Assembly: GCF_001442755.1 (NCBI RefSeq)
Contig: NZ_CP006367.1
Location: forward strand, 1,550,001-1,614,000
DNA length: 64,000 bases
Origin: Aureimonas sp. AU20
Lineage (GTDB): Bacteria; Pseudomonadota; Alphaproteobacteria; Rhizobiales; Rhizobiaceae
Direction of reading: 5' to 3'
Of this stretch, positions 51,866 to 62,365 are shown piece after piece (positions within the stretch are counted from its first letter, which is position 1; each line of letters opens with the position of its first letter). The notes beneath the pieces are model-generated. The model saw only the letters and a program-made list of their open reading frames with translations, ran no database searches and was not told the origin of the DNA. The position numbers and the translations under genes were made by a program.

Positions 51866-54800
51866 GGCTGTCCGATCCGTTCATCGACAGGCCGATCGGC
51901 ACCACGCTCCTGGCGATCGGCCTTCTGCTGCTCGGCCTCGTCGCCTACCATCTCCTGCCGGTGGCGAGCCTGCCGGCGGTGGACCTGCCGACGATCCGGG
52001 TCAATGCGAGCCGGCCGGGCGCCGATCCCGAGAGCATGGCCGAAAGCGTCGCTGCTCCGCTGGAGCGCCATCTCGGCGCCATCGCGGGTCTTACCGAGAT
52101 GACCTCCACCAGCGCGCTCGGCGCCACCGGCATCTCGCTCCAGTTCGACCTTTCGCGCAGCGTCGACAGCGCGGCGCGCGACGTGCAGGCGGCGATCAAC
52201 GCCGCCGTCGCGGATCTGCCGAGCGACATGCCCGGACTGCCCTCGCTCCGAAAGGCCAACCCCGCCGCCGCTCCCATCCTCACCCTGGCGCTCACCTCCG
52301 ACACGATGACCGCGAGCGCGGTGTTCGACATCGCCGACAGCGTACTCGTCCAGCGCATCGCGCAGGTGGAGGGCGTCGGCGACGTGTCGGTCAGCGGCGC
52401 GGATCAGCCGGCCGTGCGCGTTCGCGTCGATCCGCAGCGCCTTGCCGCGACCGGGCTCTCGGCGGCGGACGTGCGCAACGCTATCGTCAACGCCAATACG
52501 CTAAGCCCGGTCGGCTCGATCGACGCGCCGGGCGCGGGCTACGCGATCACGCTCGACGCGCAGCTGACGACGCCGGAGGACTATGCCGCCATCGTCCTTC
52601 GCGCCGCCGACGGCACGGCGCTGCGCCTCGGCGACATCGCAACCGTCGAGCCGGGCGTGCGCAACCGCCGCTCCGAGGCCTGGTTCAACGGTCAGCCGGC
52701 GGTGATCCTCGCCATTACCAAGGCGGCGGACGCCAACGTGGTGCGGACGGTGGACGCGGTGAAGGCGCTGGTTCCCGAACTTGGCGCGCTCCTGCCCGCC
52801 GGTATCCGCATCGACATCCTGCAGGACAGAACGCGTACGATCCACGCCAGCGTGGAGGACATGCAGCGTACGCTGCTCGTCACGATCGCGCTGGTCATGG
52901 CCGTGGTCTTCGCCTTTCTGCGCGGCGGGGCGCCGACGCTGGCGGCGGGCGTCACCGTGCCGCTCGCCTTTGCCGGCGCCTTCGCGGCCATGTGGCTTTC
53001 GGGGCTGGCTCTCGACAATCTCTCGCTCATGGCGCTCGCGGTCGCCAGCGGCTTCGTGGTGGACGATGCGATCGTCATGATCGAGACCATCCAGGCCCAG
53101 CTCGAAAAGGGCCTCTCGCCCATGGAGGCGGCGCGCCGGGGCGCCCGGCAGATCGGCTTCACGGTGATCGCCATCAGCGTCTCGCTCATGGCGGCCTTCA
53201 TCCCGCTCTTCTTCATGGGCGGCGTCACCGGGCGCTTTCTCGTCACCTTCTCGCTGACGCTGGCCTTCACCATCGCCGTCTCGACCCTCGTGTCGCTGAC
53301 GTTGACGCCGATGATCTGCGCCCATCACATGCGCGCGCGCCATGTAAGCCATCGGCCCAGCCGGCTGTCGCGGGGGACGGACCGCGCATGGAACGGCCTT
53401 GCCGGTTTCTATGCCCGCTCGCTCAAGGGCGTGCTGCATCATCGCGCGCTGGCCGTCGGCAGCGTCGCCATCTGCGTCGGGCTTACCGTCTGGCTCTATG
53501 CGCAGGTGCCAAAGGGTCTGCTCCCGCGCGAGGATACGGGCTTTCTGGTGGTCAGCACGCAAGGGGCCAGCGACATCGCCTATCCCGCCATGATCGCGCT
53601 GGAGCGCCGGGCGCTGGCCGTGGTGAGGGCCGATCCGGCGGTGGAGAATGTCGGCGCCTCGGTCGGCGGCGGGACCTTCGGCACCGCCAATCACGGCTCC
53701 ATGCAGGTGTCGCTCAAGCCCGCCACCGAGCGGCCGCCGAGCGAGATCGTGGTGAACCGGCTGCGCCGGGCCTTGGCCGACATTCCGGGCCTGGAAAGCT
53801 CGGTCTACGCGCCGAGCGACATTCGCATCGGCGCGCGCAGCGCGGATTCCGAATATCAGTTCACGCTCTGGGACGCCGATTTCGGCGAGCTCACCGCCTG
53901 GGCGCCGCGCATCGAGGAGCGGCTGCGGGGGGAGGGCGTGCTGGCCGACGTCAGCAGCGACCGGGAGCCGAACGGGCTGCAGGCCAGCGTCGAGGTGGAC
54001 CGATCGGCCGCCAGCCGGCTCGGCATCGCGATGACGGCCGTGGACGCGGCGCTGAACAACGCCTTCGCGCAGCGGCAAGTGACGACGATCTATGGCGAGC
54101 GGAACCAGTACCGCGTCATCCTGGAAGCGGGGCCGGATTTCGCCAGCGATCCGCAGGATGTCCTCAAGATCGAGGTGCCCGGCGCGGGGGGCAAGCTCGT
54201 GCCGCTGTCGGCCATTGCCGTCATCAAGCGGGCGGAGGCGCCGGTCGATGTCAACCATCAGGGCCAATTCCCGGCGGTGACGATCTCCTACGATCTCGCG
54301 GAAGGCGCGACGCTGGATCAGGCCAACGCGGCGGTGCGGGCGGCGGTGGCGGGAATGCACCTGCCGGACACGCTCCATGCCGAGTTCGCGGGCGATGCGG
54401 CGGCCACTTCCTCGGGCGTCAGCCAGCCGTTCCTGATCCTCGCCGCGCTCGTCGCCGTCTATGTCGTGCTCGGCATTCTCTACGAAAGTCTCGTCCACCC
54501 GCTGACGATCCTCTCCACCCTGCCGTCCGCTGGGCTCGGCGCGCTTCTGGCTCTGTGGGTCAGCGGCACGGAGCTGACCCTCGTCGCCTTTATCGGCATC
54601 ATCCTTCTGATCGGCATCGTGAAGAAGAACGGCATCATGCTCGTGGACTTCGCCCTGGAGGCGGAGCGCGGGCGCGGCCTGCCTCCGGAGGAGGCGATCT
54701 TCGAAGCCTGCCTCCAGCGCTTCCGGCCGATCACCATGACGACGCTCGCCGCCTTCGCCGGAGCGCTGCCGCTGATCGTCTCCACCGGACCGGGCGCCGA

Positions 54801-54978
54801 TCTCCATCGCCCGCTCGGCATCGCCATCGCCGGCGGGCTGCTCGTCAGCCAGGCGCTGACGCTCTACACCACGCCGATCATCTACCTCCTCTTCGCTCGC
54901 CTCGCGGGGAAGAACCGCGCCGCGATCGAGTTTTCGCCGGCGGGACATGCGGGCGGCACCGGGTTGAGCGGATCGTAG
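51862..54978 (+). CDS. RND efflux pump inner-membrane subunit (MdtC/MuxC-like)
   Basis: The 1038-residue second pump subunit begins LSDPFIDRPIGTTLLAIGLLL and has PAVDLPTIRVNASRPGADPE, SGFVVDDAIVMIETIQAQLE, and LIGIVKKNGIMLVDFALEAER. It is clearly paralogous to the preceding gene, both having GERNQYRVILEA or GEANQYRVILEA in the second periplasmic loop. The GTG start at 51862 overlaps the upstream stop (GTGA). It is the last gene of the operon; no regulator or outer-membrane factor gene follows. Confidence 0.93.
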   Translation: MRLSDPFIDRPIGTTLLAIGLLLLGLVAYHLLPVASLPAVDLPTIRVNASRPGADPESMAESVAAPLERHLGAIAGLTEMTSTSALGATGISLQFDLSRSVDSAARDVQAAINAAVADLPSDMPGLPSLRKANPAAAPILTLALTSDTMTASAVFDIADSVLVQRIAQVEGVGDVSVSGADQPAVRVRVDPQRLAATGLSAADVRNAIVNANTLSPVGSIDAPGAGYAITLDAQLTTPEDYAAIVLRAADGTALRLGDIATVEPGVRNRRSEAWFNGQPAVILAITKAADANVVRTVDAVKALVPELGALLPAGIRIDILQDRTRTIHASVEDMQRTLLVTIALVMAVVFAFLRGGAPTLAAGVTVPLAFAGAFAAMWLSGLALDNLSLMALAVASGFVVDDAIVMIETIQAQLEKGLSPMEAARRGARQIGFTVIAISVSLMAAFIPLFFMGGVTGRFLVTFSLTLAFTIAVSTLVSLTLTPMICAHHMRARHVSHRPSRLSRGTDRAWNGLAGFYARSLKGVLHHRALAVGSVAICVGLTVWLYAQVPKGLLPREDTGFLVVSTQGASDIAYPAMIALERRALAVVRADPAVENVGASVGGGTFGTANHGSMQVSLKPATERPPSEIVVNRLRRALADIPGLESSVYAPSDIRIGARSADSEYQFTLWDADFGELTAWAPRIEERLRGEGVLADVSSDREPNGLQASVEVDRSAASRLGIAMTAVDAALNNAFAQRQVTTIYGERNQYRVILEAGPDFASDPQDVLKIEVPGAGGKLVPLSAIAVIKRAEAPVDVNHQGQFPAVTISYDLAEGATLDQANAAVRAAVAGMHLPDTLHAEFAGDAAATSSGVSQPFLILAALVAVYVVLGILYESLVHPLTILSTLPSAGLGALLALWVSGTELTLVAFIGIILLIGIVKKNGIMLVDFALEAERGRGLPPEEAIFEACLQRFRPITMTTLAAFAGALPLIVSTGPGADLHRPLGIAIAGGLLVSQALTLYTTPIIYLLFARLAGKNRAAIEFSPAGHAGGTGLSGS

Positions 54979-55532
54979 TGTAGCGCGCCAACGAAGGAGG
55001 CCGCTGCTGCGCTGCGCAGGATCGCTCTCGAGTCGTGCGACCGCCAGCTCAGACCCATCACGACATGCGCCTCGTCCTAGGCGATGTCCGCTTCACTCGT
55101 GACAGCGGGCGCGCCGATCGGGGAGGGGGCGAGAGCAGGGCATCGCTCGGTCTTGGGCGTCCGAAGACCTCTTCATGTCCGCCTCGCTGGATGGATCGGA
55201 TAGGACTTGTCGATTACCCACGTCGCCCGATCACCGGCCCCAGAAGGCCGGATCACAACCAAGCGAAATCGCTGATCCCCGTCCGCATCGCGGCCCCATC
55301 GAGCGAAAGCGACCAACGGTCCACCAAGTTTCTCCGTTGGTGAACACACGGCTTCTTCGCTGGCCGAGTTGCCCGAAGGGCGGTGCCGCCTCGACCGCCT
55401 TGGCGCGACGTCGTCGTCATAATCGTCTTCCCCTGCCAACGGCCGACTGCGCTTTCCGCCGACCGGTGAAGCCCAATCCGAAAAGAGGCGCGTCCTTATC
55501 GTCCGCGCCCCCTTCGCTTGGCTTCCCCGGCC
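54979..55532. other. 554-base gap between the RND and lipase genes, no gene recognised
   Basis: The stretch lies between convergent genes, so it should contain two terminators. The only clear hairpin is ACCAACGG (55312-55319) with CCGTTGGT (55334-55341), loop 14 bases. Short open frames on both strands have no ribosome binding site or recognisable motif. Base composition is less GC-rich than the flanks, so a decayed gene is possible. Confidence 0.35.
55312..55341. terminator. Possible terminator hairpin
   Basis: An 8-bp perfect stem, ACCAACGG and CCGTTGGT, with a 14-base loop, stands about 190 bases beyond the lipase stop and 330 beyond the RND stop. No T-run of note follows on either strand, so the call is weak. 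Confidence 0.3.
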
Positions 55533-57395
55533 TTAGCCGACGATCAGCATGTCGGAGGACAGATTGCTCAGCAGCATGTGCTCCACCAGAAGGTTCACGC
55601 TGCCGAGATGGATCATCACGCCGTCCTCGGTCTGCTCGGCATGATCGAGCACTTCGGCGGCTGTATGGTACGCGCTCCCGACGATCCGGATCATGTCGTG
55701 CTCGACGTCGCTCAGGCGGAAGTCCTCGACCGTGACGCGGCCGGGCTGCGCCGCGTTGACCACGAAGAGATCGTCGCCCAGGCCGCCGTTGAGGAGGTCG
55801 ACGCCGCCACCGCCCGTCAGCGTGTCATTGCCCTCGCCGCCATAGATCGCGTCGTTGCCGCCCCGCCCGTCCAGCCAGTCGCGCCCGGCGCCTCCGTAGA
55901 GCAGGTCCGCCTGCGCGGTCCCGGTGATCGTGTCGTTGCCGGCGAGGCCGAAGACCCGCGATCCCGTCAGCGTGTCGTTGCCCGCCGTTCCTTGAAGCGC
56001 CGAGGTGAAGCCGATATCTTGGTTCCGCCAGTCGAGCAGGCCGCTCCAGGTCTGATCCTCGAGATGATCGGCCCCGATCGCGTAATGCTGCCCGTTCAGG
56101 AACGCGACTTTCTCGACACCCGAGACGATGTTCAGGCCTTGGGAAGGAGAGGAAAACGCAAGCGTGCCGTCGCTCAATTTGGAGACGGTCCAGTCGCCGG
56201 GCCGGCCGTTCAGTTCCAGCGTGTCGGTGCCCGTCCCGCCCTCGACGCGGTTCTGCCCGGGCCCCGGGCGGATCGTGTCGTCGCCGCCCATCGCGTCGAT
56301 ATAGTCGTTGCCGACATTGCCGCGCAGCCGGTCGTCATATTGCGAACCGATCAGAAAGGCGGAGTCGCCGACATGGCCGTGCGTGTCCGATGGCCGGGGC
56401 AGGTCCTCCACCCAGGTCACGGGCCGCGCGGCGCCGCTGAGGTTGGAGACGATCACCAGACTGTCGCGCGCGGTGAAGTCGTAAAAGGCAGAATGCGTGA
56501 TCCGGTCGATCGCGTCGGAGGTGATGCCGGCCAGATGCGCGCTCCAGCCGCCGACGATGTTGTAGAGCGCGAACGGGCCGAACGGCCAGCCGGGCGAGGC
56601 GTAATCGTCGCTGAACAGGATCAGATTGTCCGTCGCGGAGCCGAGCGCGTAATCCTGCCCCATCAAGCCCGGCGCATGCGCCACGGCCTCGCCGAACGAA
56701 GGGAAGGAACCGGCCGCGCGATGCACGACATCGTTCTCGTAACCGATGTTGAGAACACGGTCCTGCCCCTCATAGGTGTAGGGCACCTCGTGCGCGATAT
56801 AGCTGCTGTCGGCGAAGAAGCCGCCCGCCAGCGTATCGGCATATTTCGCCATGACGTTGGTGTAGGCGGCGCCCAACGAGTAGCCGGTGACGATGACGTG
56901 GTCCGCCGTGAGGCCGTGGGCCAGCGTGTAATCACGAACTGCGGCGAGCAAGGGCTCCATGTTCGGCGCGATCTCGCCGCTGTTGAGCTGCGTATAATCC
57001 GGCAGATCGACCGGCGAGTTGGTGCCGGAGAACGCGATGGACACCCGCGTGACATGCCCGGCGGCGTCGCGCTCTTCGAGGATCTGCGCCTGCGGGCCGG
57101 AATAGGTGGTCCCGGTCAACGGGCTCTTGATGATGTAGTAGCCGTCGGCATCCACGGCCTCGGGCCCCAGCCCGAGCGCGGCCGGGCCGACCTTGGACCA
57201 GCCCTCGGGCAGGGCGATGTGGGCGCGGTTGGCGGCCAGGCCGTCCGGCAGGCTTCCGCCGAACGCATTGGTGATCTTACCGATATCCATCCCGAAAATG
57301 CGATCGAGCTGGCCGAAGGTCGCGATCTTCAGCGACGTTTCAGCGAGCTCGGCAGATTGCGTGGTGGAAAAGCGGCGATAGTCGAACATCCCCAT
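55533..57395 (-). CDS. RTX-type secreted lipase (family I.3-like)
   Basis: The 620-residue protein begins MGMFDYRRF, close to the MGVFDYKN start of family I.3 lipases. The nucleophile is Ser173 in VTGYSLGAAY; NIGYENDVVHRAAG and WSAHLAGI probably hold the Asp and His. Several RTX repeats of the GGxGND type (about 365-395 and 475-560) bind calcium. There is no signal peptide and the C-terminus is hydrophobic (LLSNLSSDMLIVG), as expected for type I secretion. No type I transporter genes are in the window. ATG 57395 has GGGAGG 8 bases upstream; a longer frame to 57452 is less likely. Confidence 0.88.
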   Translation of the reverse strand: MGMFDYRRFSTTQSAELAETSLKIATFGQLDRIFGMDIGKITNAFGGSLPDGLAANRAHIALPEGWSKVGPAALGLGPEAVDADGYYIIKSPLTGTTYSGPQAQILEERDAAGHVTRVSIAFSGTNSPVDLPDYTQLNSGEIAPNMEPLLAAVRDYTLAHGLTADHVIVTGYSLGAAYTNVMAKYADTLAGGFFADSSYIAHEVPYTYEGQDRVLNIGYENDVVHRAAGSFPSFGEAVAHAPGLMGQDYALGSATDNLILFSDDYASPGWPFGPFALYNIVGGWSAHLAGITSDAIDRITHSAFYDFTARDSLVIVSNLSGAARPVTWVEDLPRPSDTHGHVGDSAFLIGSQYDDRLRGNVGNDYIDAMGGDDTIRPGPGQNRVEGGTGTDTLELNGRPGDWTVSKLSDGTLAFSSPSQGLNIVSGVEKVAFLNGQHYAIGADHLEDQTWSGLLDWRNQDIGFTSALQGTAGNDTLTGSRVFGLAGNDTITGTAQADLLYGGAGRDWLDGRGGNDAIYGGEGNDTLTGGGGVDLLNGGLGDDLFVVNAAQPGRVTVEDFRLSDVEHDMIRIVGSAYHTAAEVLDHAEQTEDGVMIHLGSVNLLVEHMLLSNLSSDMLIVG

Positions 57396-57761
57396 AACAT
57401 CATCCTCCCAACGCCCCGGTCCGCGAAATCGCGGCCTCTGGGCGTGCAGCATTGATGGAGTTTGGCGAGTCGATTTCGATCGTTCTGCTTACGAACGTCA
57501 TGAAATCGCTGCGCTTCTTATTTTCCTCTTACGTATACGTAATTATTTGTTCGAGATCAATGTTCTTCGCGACGCCGATCTGCTTGGAGGAGTGCGGTGC
57601 TTTGCGCACGGCGACATAAGCTGAGGTTGCGCGGTTCCATAGTTTGAAAGCAACGCATCCGAACAGGCAAGTTCAGCGGCGGTCAGACCTTCGGCGTCGT
57701 GCTCTGATCGCTCGAGCGCGAGCCGGACTCGCGATGCGCCGAGTTCCGGTCCACGCAAAGC
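57396..57761. other. 366-base divergent gap before the ParB-like operon
   Basis: This region holds the lipase promoter and the upstream part of the ParB-like operon. It has the palindrome at 57529-57542 and is AT-richer than average, mainly at 57490-57560. A 123-codon minus-strand frame (57543-57914) overlaps the next gene and has no recognisable domain; I do not call it. Confidence 0.35.
57529..57542. promoter_or_regulatory. Perfect palindrome TTACGTATACGTAA
   Basis: This 14-bp perfect palindrome sits 134 bases upstream of the lipase start and 220 before the unknown gene. A related half, TTACGAACGT, is at 57489. It is a likely operator; the regulator is not known. Confidence 0.45.
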
Positions 57762-58379
57762 ATGGCGAAAGCGGACAAGCGGCCATTTGAGATGGGGCAG
57801 GTGGGGAACGCGGCCTGTCCTGTCCTCACGATGAAAGGCGGCATCGGGGTCGTCATGCTCGACGTGCTGGATTGCGGTCACCCAGGCTTTGTAGCTCGTC
57901 GCCAGCGTGCTCATGCCGCCTACAAGCTCGTCGGCTACACGCCGCGCCGCGACTACGCCTATGTCGAGATCAACCGCGCGCTACGCGCCTTGCACCCGGA
58001 TGTCGTCGGCGAAGTGGTGGCAGGGCTGCAAGCAACCGGCTGTCGTATAACCAAGGATTCGAACACCGAGCTCATAAAGGTCAACGGAGAGTTCACCCTC
58101 TCGGTCACGATCGCGCGCTGCCAAAGGACGGAAGCTGGCTCGCTGCGCTGGCAGCTTCGCTTCGACACAGGATTGCTTCCAGACATCACGATCGCCGTTC
58201 GAATGGATGCGGCCAACCGCGTGCCGCTCGACTACTACCTTCTGCCCGCGATCGATCTCGCATCGCCCAAACTGCGTCTCGCCGAGGAGAACGGCTTCGC
58301 ACTCGATGCCTACCGCTTCGAGACACTCGATCTTCTCTACGACATCGCCGAACCTGTCCGAATCGCGGAGGCTGCTTGA
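57762..58379 (+). CDS. Protein of unknown function, first gene of a ParB-like operon
   Basis: The 205-residue protein is not recognised. Its last 150 residues read like a folded domain: YTPRRDYAYVEINRALRALHPDVVGEVVAGLQATGC, VNGEFTLSVTIARCQRTEAGSLRWQLRFDTGLLPDITIAVRMD, and a C-terminal LDAYRFETLDLLYDI. The first 50 residues differ in composition and may be wrongly included; ATG 57855 is an alternative start. Its stop overlaps the next start by one base (TGATG). In similar loci I recall a recombinase gene upstream of tandem ParB genes, but none is seen here. Confidence 0.65.
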   Translation: MAKADKRPFEMGQVGNAACPVLTMKGGIGVVMLDVLDCGHPGFVARRQRAHAAYKLVGYTPRRDYAYVEINRALRALHPDVVGEVVAGLQATGCRITKDSNTELIKVNGEFTLSVTIARCQRTEAGSLRWQLRFDTGLLPDITIAVRMDAANRVPLDYYLLPAIDLASPKLRLAEENGFALDAYRFETLDLLYDIAEPVRIAEAA

Positions 58380-59268
58380 TGACAAAGAGGCAAGGCCATC
58401 GGATCGAGATGATCCCGATCGCGCGTATCACCGTCCTGAACACCCGATCGCGCAACAAGCGCCAGCACAAGGAGATCGTCGACAACATCGAGGCGATCGG
58501 TCTGAAGCGCCCGATCAAGGTTAGACGCTATGTCGAGGACGGGGTCGAGCGTTATGGCCTGATCTGTGGTGAGGGCCGCCTGGAAGCCCTTCGCATGCTG
58601 GGCGAGAGGGAGGCTCCAGCATTCGTTGCCGACTCAACCGAGACCGAATGCCTTGTCATGAGCCTTGTCGAGAATATCGCACGGCGGCAGCATCGACCGG
58701 TCGACCTCATGGGCGAGATCGGTAGCTTACAAAAGCGCGGTTACAACGATGTCGAGATTGGCCGCAAGATCGGGGTCTCGGCGGGTTGGGTCAACATGAT
58801 CACCACGCTGCTCGATCGCGGCGAAGAAAAGCTGGTCGCGGCGGTCGAGACCGGCCTGATCCCGGTGAGCTTCGCGATCGACATCGCAAGAGCGGGTTCG
58901 TCGGAGGCGCAGGATATCCTCACGGAAGCCTGCGCTGCCGGAAAGATCAAAGGCAAGAAGGTCGGCATTCTTCGTCGGCTGCTCGATCGTCGGATGCGAA
59001 CGGCAGCGGTGCGGGACAACCCTCTCGGAGGAAAGCTGGGCAAGTCCCGCCGTCTGACCGTTGCCGATCTCATGCAGATCTATCAGCGCGAAGCCGAGAA
59101 GCAGCGTCTGATCGCCAAAAAGTCCGACTTCACGCACGCCAAGCTCCTGTTCCTGGTGGAAGCGCTCAAGGACCTCCTGTCTGACGACGGGTTCGTGACA
59201 CTGCTACGAGCGGAGCACTTGGAGACGATGCCGCGTGCTTTGGCGAAACGCATCGCGGGAGAAGCAGC

Positions 59269-59272
<4 letters not shown>
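58379..59272 (+). CDS. ParB/RepB-like partition protein
   Basis: The 297-residue protein has a ParB N-terminal domain (about 8-105) with NKRQHKEIVDNIEAIGLKRPIKV, the box CGEGRLEALRMLGE and the arginine-rich VENIARRQHRPVD. An HTH follows (YNDVEIGRKIGVSAGWVNMITTLLDRG, about 122-150). The C-terminal part resembles RepB of repABC plasmids. Such proteins bind centromere-like sites, but there is no ParA/RepA gene beside it, so a regulatory role is equally possible. It overlaps the third gene by 4 bases. Confidence 0.85.
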
Positions 59273-60577
<1,305 letters not shown>

Positions 60578-60692
60578 TGACGGCCGCGTTCCGAGGCTGG
60601 CTCGGGACGTGCCAAACTCCTTACAGGAGGACGGCGGGGCAGGCAAGGTGCGATCTTGGGCTTCGCGGCTCGCTTGGCCTCGCGAGTGGGGT

Positions 60693-61427
60693 TCAGATGG
60701 CGCGGGCGAGGCGGCGTTCGAGCCAGGCGAGCGTGTCGTTGAGGAGAACGGCGAGGGCGCCGACGATCGCGCCCCCCTGCACGACAAAGGCGAGATTGTC
60801 CGACAGGAGGCCGGCGATCACCACTTCGCCCAACGTGCGGGCGCCCACCGTCGAGCCGATGGTCGCCGTGCCGAGGCCGATCACCGCCGAAAGGCGCAGG
60901 CCGGCGACGACGAGCGGCAGGGCGAGGGGGAGTTCGACGCGCACGAGGCGCTGCCAGGGCGTCATGCCGACGCCGCGCGCCGCTTCCAGCACCGGCCGGG
61001 GCACGCCGGTGAGACCGGCGATCGTGGTCTCGAAGATCGGCAGGAGACCGTAGAGGAAAAGGGCGACGAGGGTCGGCGCCTCGCCGAAGCCGATACCCGG
61101 CACGGCCAGCGCCAGCACGGCGACGGGCGGAAAGGTCTGGCCGATATTGACCACCGAGCGCGACAGGGGAAGGAACTCCGCCCCCGCGCGCCGCGTGACG
61201 AAGATCGCCATCGAGACGGCGAGACAGGCGGCGGCGAGCGTCGCGAGGCCCGTGATCTTCAGATGCGACAGGGTGAGGGCGAGAAGGTCTCCCTTGTCGT
61301 AGATCGCCGGCGCGCCGTTCTTTGTCAGGGGTCGCAGCAACGGCTCGTAGAGACCGGGCCGCACGAGAAAGGCCAGAAGCAAGGCCAGGAGGGCGAGGCG
61401 CCAGAGCCGCGCCAGAAGACGTGTCAC
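60693..61427 (-). CDS. yehW: Osmoprotectant ABC transporter permease (YehW/OpuC type)
   Basis: The 244-residue inner-membrane protein has six hydrophobic segments and the motif LSRSVVNIGQTFPPVAVLALAVPGIGFGEAPTLVALFLYGLLPIFETTIAGL, typical of glycine betaine/choline permeases of the OpuC/YehW branch. The start is GTG 61427, overlapping the ATPase stop (GTGA). It is the last gene of the transporter set and ends 122 bases before the tRNA gene. Confidence 0.88.
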   Translation of the reverse strand: MTRLLARLWRLALLALLLAFLVRPGLYEPLLRPLTKNGAPAIYDKGDLLALTLSHLKITGLATLAAACLAVSMAIFVTRRAGAEFLPLSRSVVNIGQTFPPVAVLALAVPGIGFGEAPTLVALFLYGLLPIFETTIAGLTGVPRPVLEAARGVGMTPWQRLVRVELPLALPLVVAGLRLSAVIGLGTATIGSTVGARTLGEVVIAGLLSDNLAFVVQGGAIVGALAVLLNDTLAWLERRLARAI

Positions 61428-62365
61428 GAAGCGGGCCTCGCGGCGGAGCGAAGCAGCGCCGAGGTGCGCACGATGCCGAGCAGGCGGCCCGAGGCATCGG
61501 TCACCGGCGCCGCGCCCCGGTTGGACCAGAGAAGGTCGGCCAGCGCATCACGCCGGTTGGTGTCTGTGCTGAGCGGCGCGCCGGAGGCGGCGCCCGGCTC
61601 CACGAGATCGGCGAGCGTGCCGAGCGACAGAAGCTTGAAGGCACGATCGTTGGCGCCCAGCATCTCCTCGACATAGCTGTCGGCCGGGCGGGCCAGGATC
61701 TCGGCAGGAGAGGCGCATTGGCGCAACCGCCCGCCTTCCATCACGGCGATGCGATGGCCGAGATGGACGGCCTCTTCCATGTCGTGGGTGACGAGGACGA
61801 CGGTCGTGCCGGTCGCCTTCTGCACGGCGAGGAGATCGGCCTGCGCGCGGGCACGGATGATCGGGTCGAGCGCGCCGAAGGGCTCGTCCATCAGAAGGAT
61901 GGCGGGCTTGGCGGCGAGCGCGCGGGCGACACCGACGCGCTGCTGCTGGCCGCCGGAGAGCTGGTGCGGATAGCGCGCGGCATAGTCCTTGGGCGCCAGC
62001 CCGAAGAGATGAAGAAGCTCCTCCACGCGTGCCTCGACGCGCGGCCGCTCCCATTTTAGGAGGTTGGGCACGGTCGCGATGTTCTCGGCCACGGTGCGAT
62101 GCGGAAACAGCCCGTGGTTCTGGATGACGTAGCCGATGCGCCGGCGCAGCTCCGGCCCGTCGATCGAGCGATTGTCCTCGCCGTCGATCAGCACCTGGCC
62201 GGAGCTCGGCTCGGTCATGCGGTTGACCATGCGCATGAGCGTGGTCTTGCCCGAGCCGGAGGCGCCGACGATCGTGCAGATCGTGCGCGGCTCGACCACG
62301 AGGCTGACGTGATCCACCACCGCCTTGCCGTCATAGACTTTCGAGACGTCGCGAAATTCGATCAT
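61424..62365 (-). CDS. yehX: Osmoprotectant ABC transporter ATP-binding protein (YehX/OpuCA type)
   Basis: The 313-residue ATPase has GASGSGKTT (Walker A), Q-loop YVIQNHGLFPHRTV, signature LSGGQQQRV, Walker B ILLMDEPFGALD and VTHDMEEAV. A C-terminal CBS-like segment (RDALADLLWSNRGAAPVTDASGRLLGIVRTSALL) matches OpuCA-type ATPases, where CBS domains sense ionic strength. It overlaps the upstream permease by ATGA. Confidence 0.9.
   Translation of the reverse strand: MIEFRDVSKVYDGKAVVDHVSLVVEPRTICTIVGASGSGKTTLMRMVNRMTEPSSGQVLIDGEDNRSIDGPELRRRIGYVIQNHGLFPHRTVAENIATVPNLLKWERPRVEARVEELLHLFGLAPKDYAARYPHQLSGGQQQRVGVARALAAKPAILLMDEPFGALDPIIRARAQADLLAVQKATGTTVVLVTHDMEEAVHLGHRIAVMEGGRLRQCASPAEILARPADSYVEEMLGANDRAFKLLSLGTLADLVEPGAASGAPLSTDTNRRDALADLLWSNRGAAPVTDASGRLLGIVRTSALLRSAARPAS

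Noticed and set aside
55173..55439. 88-codon minus-strand frame with acidic start (MAGEDDYDDD)
   Set aside because: It needs a TTG start, lacks a clear ribosome binding site and has no recognisable motif; the stretch is left as non-coding.
57543..57914. 123-codon minus-strand frame before the ParB-like operon
   Set aside because: It overlaps the start of the plus-strand gene, has no recognisable domain and no good ribosome binding site. A decayed recombinase or transposase remnant cannot be excluded.
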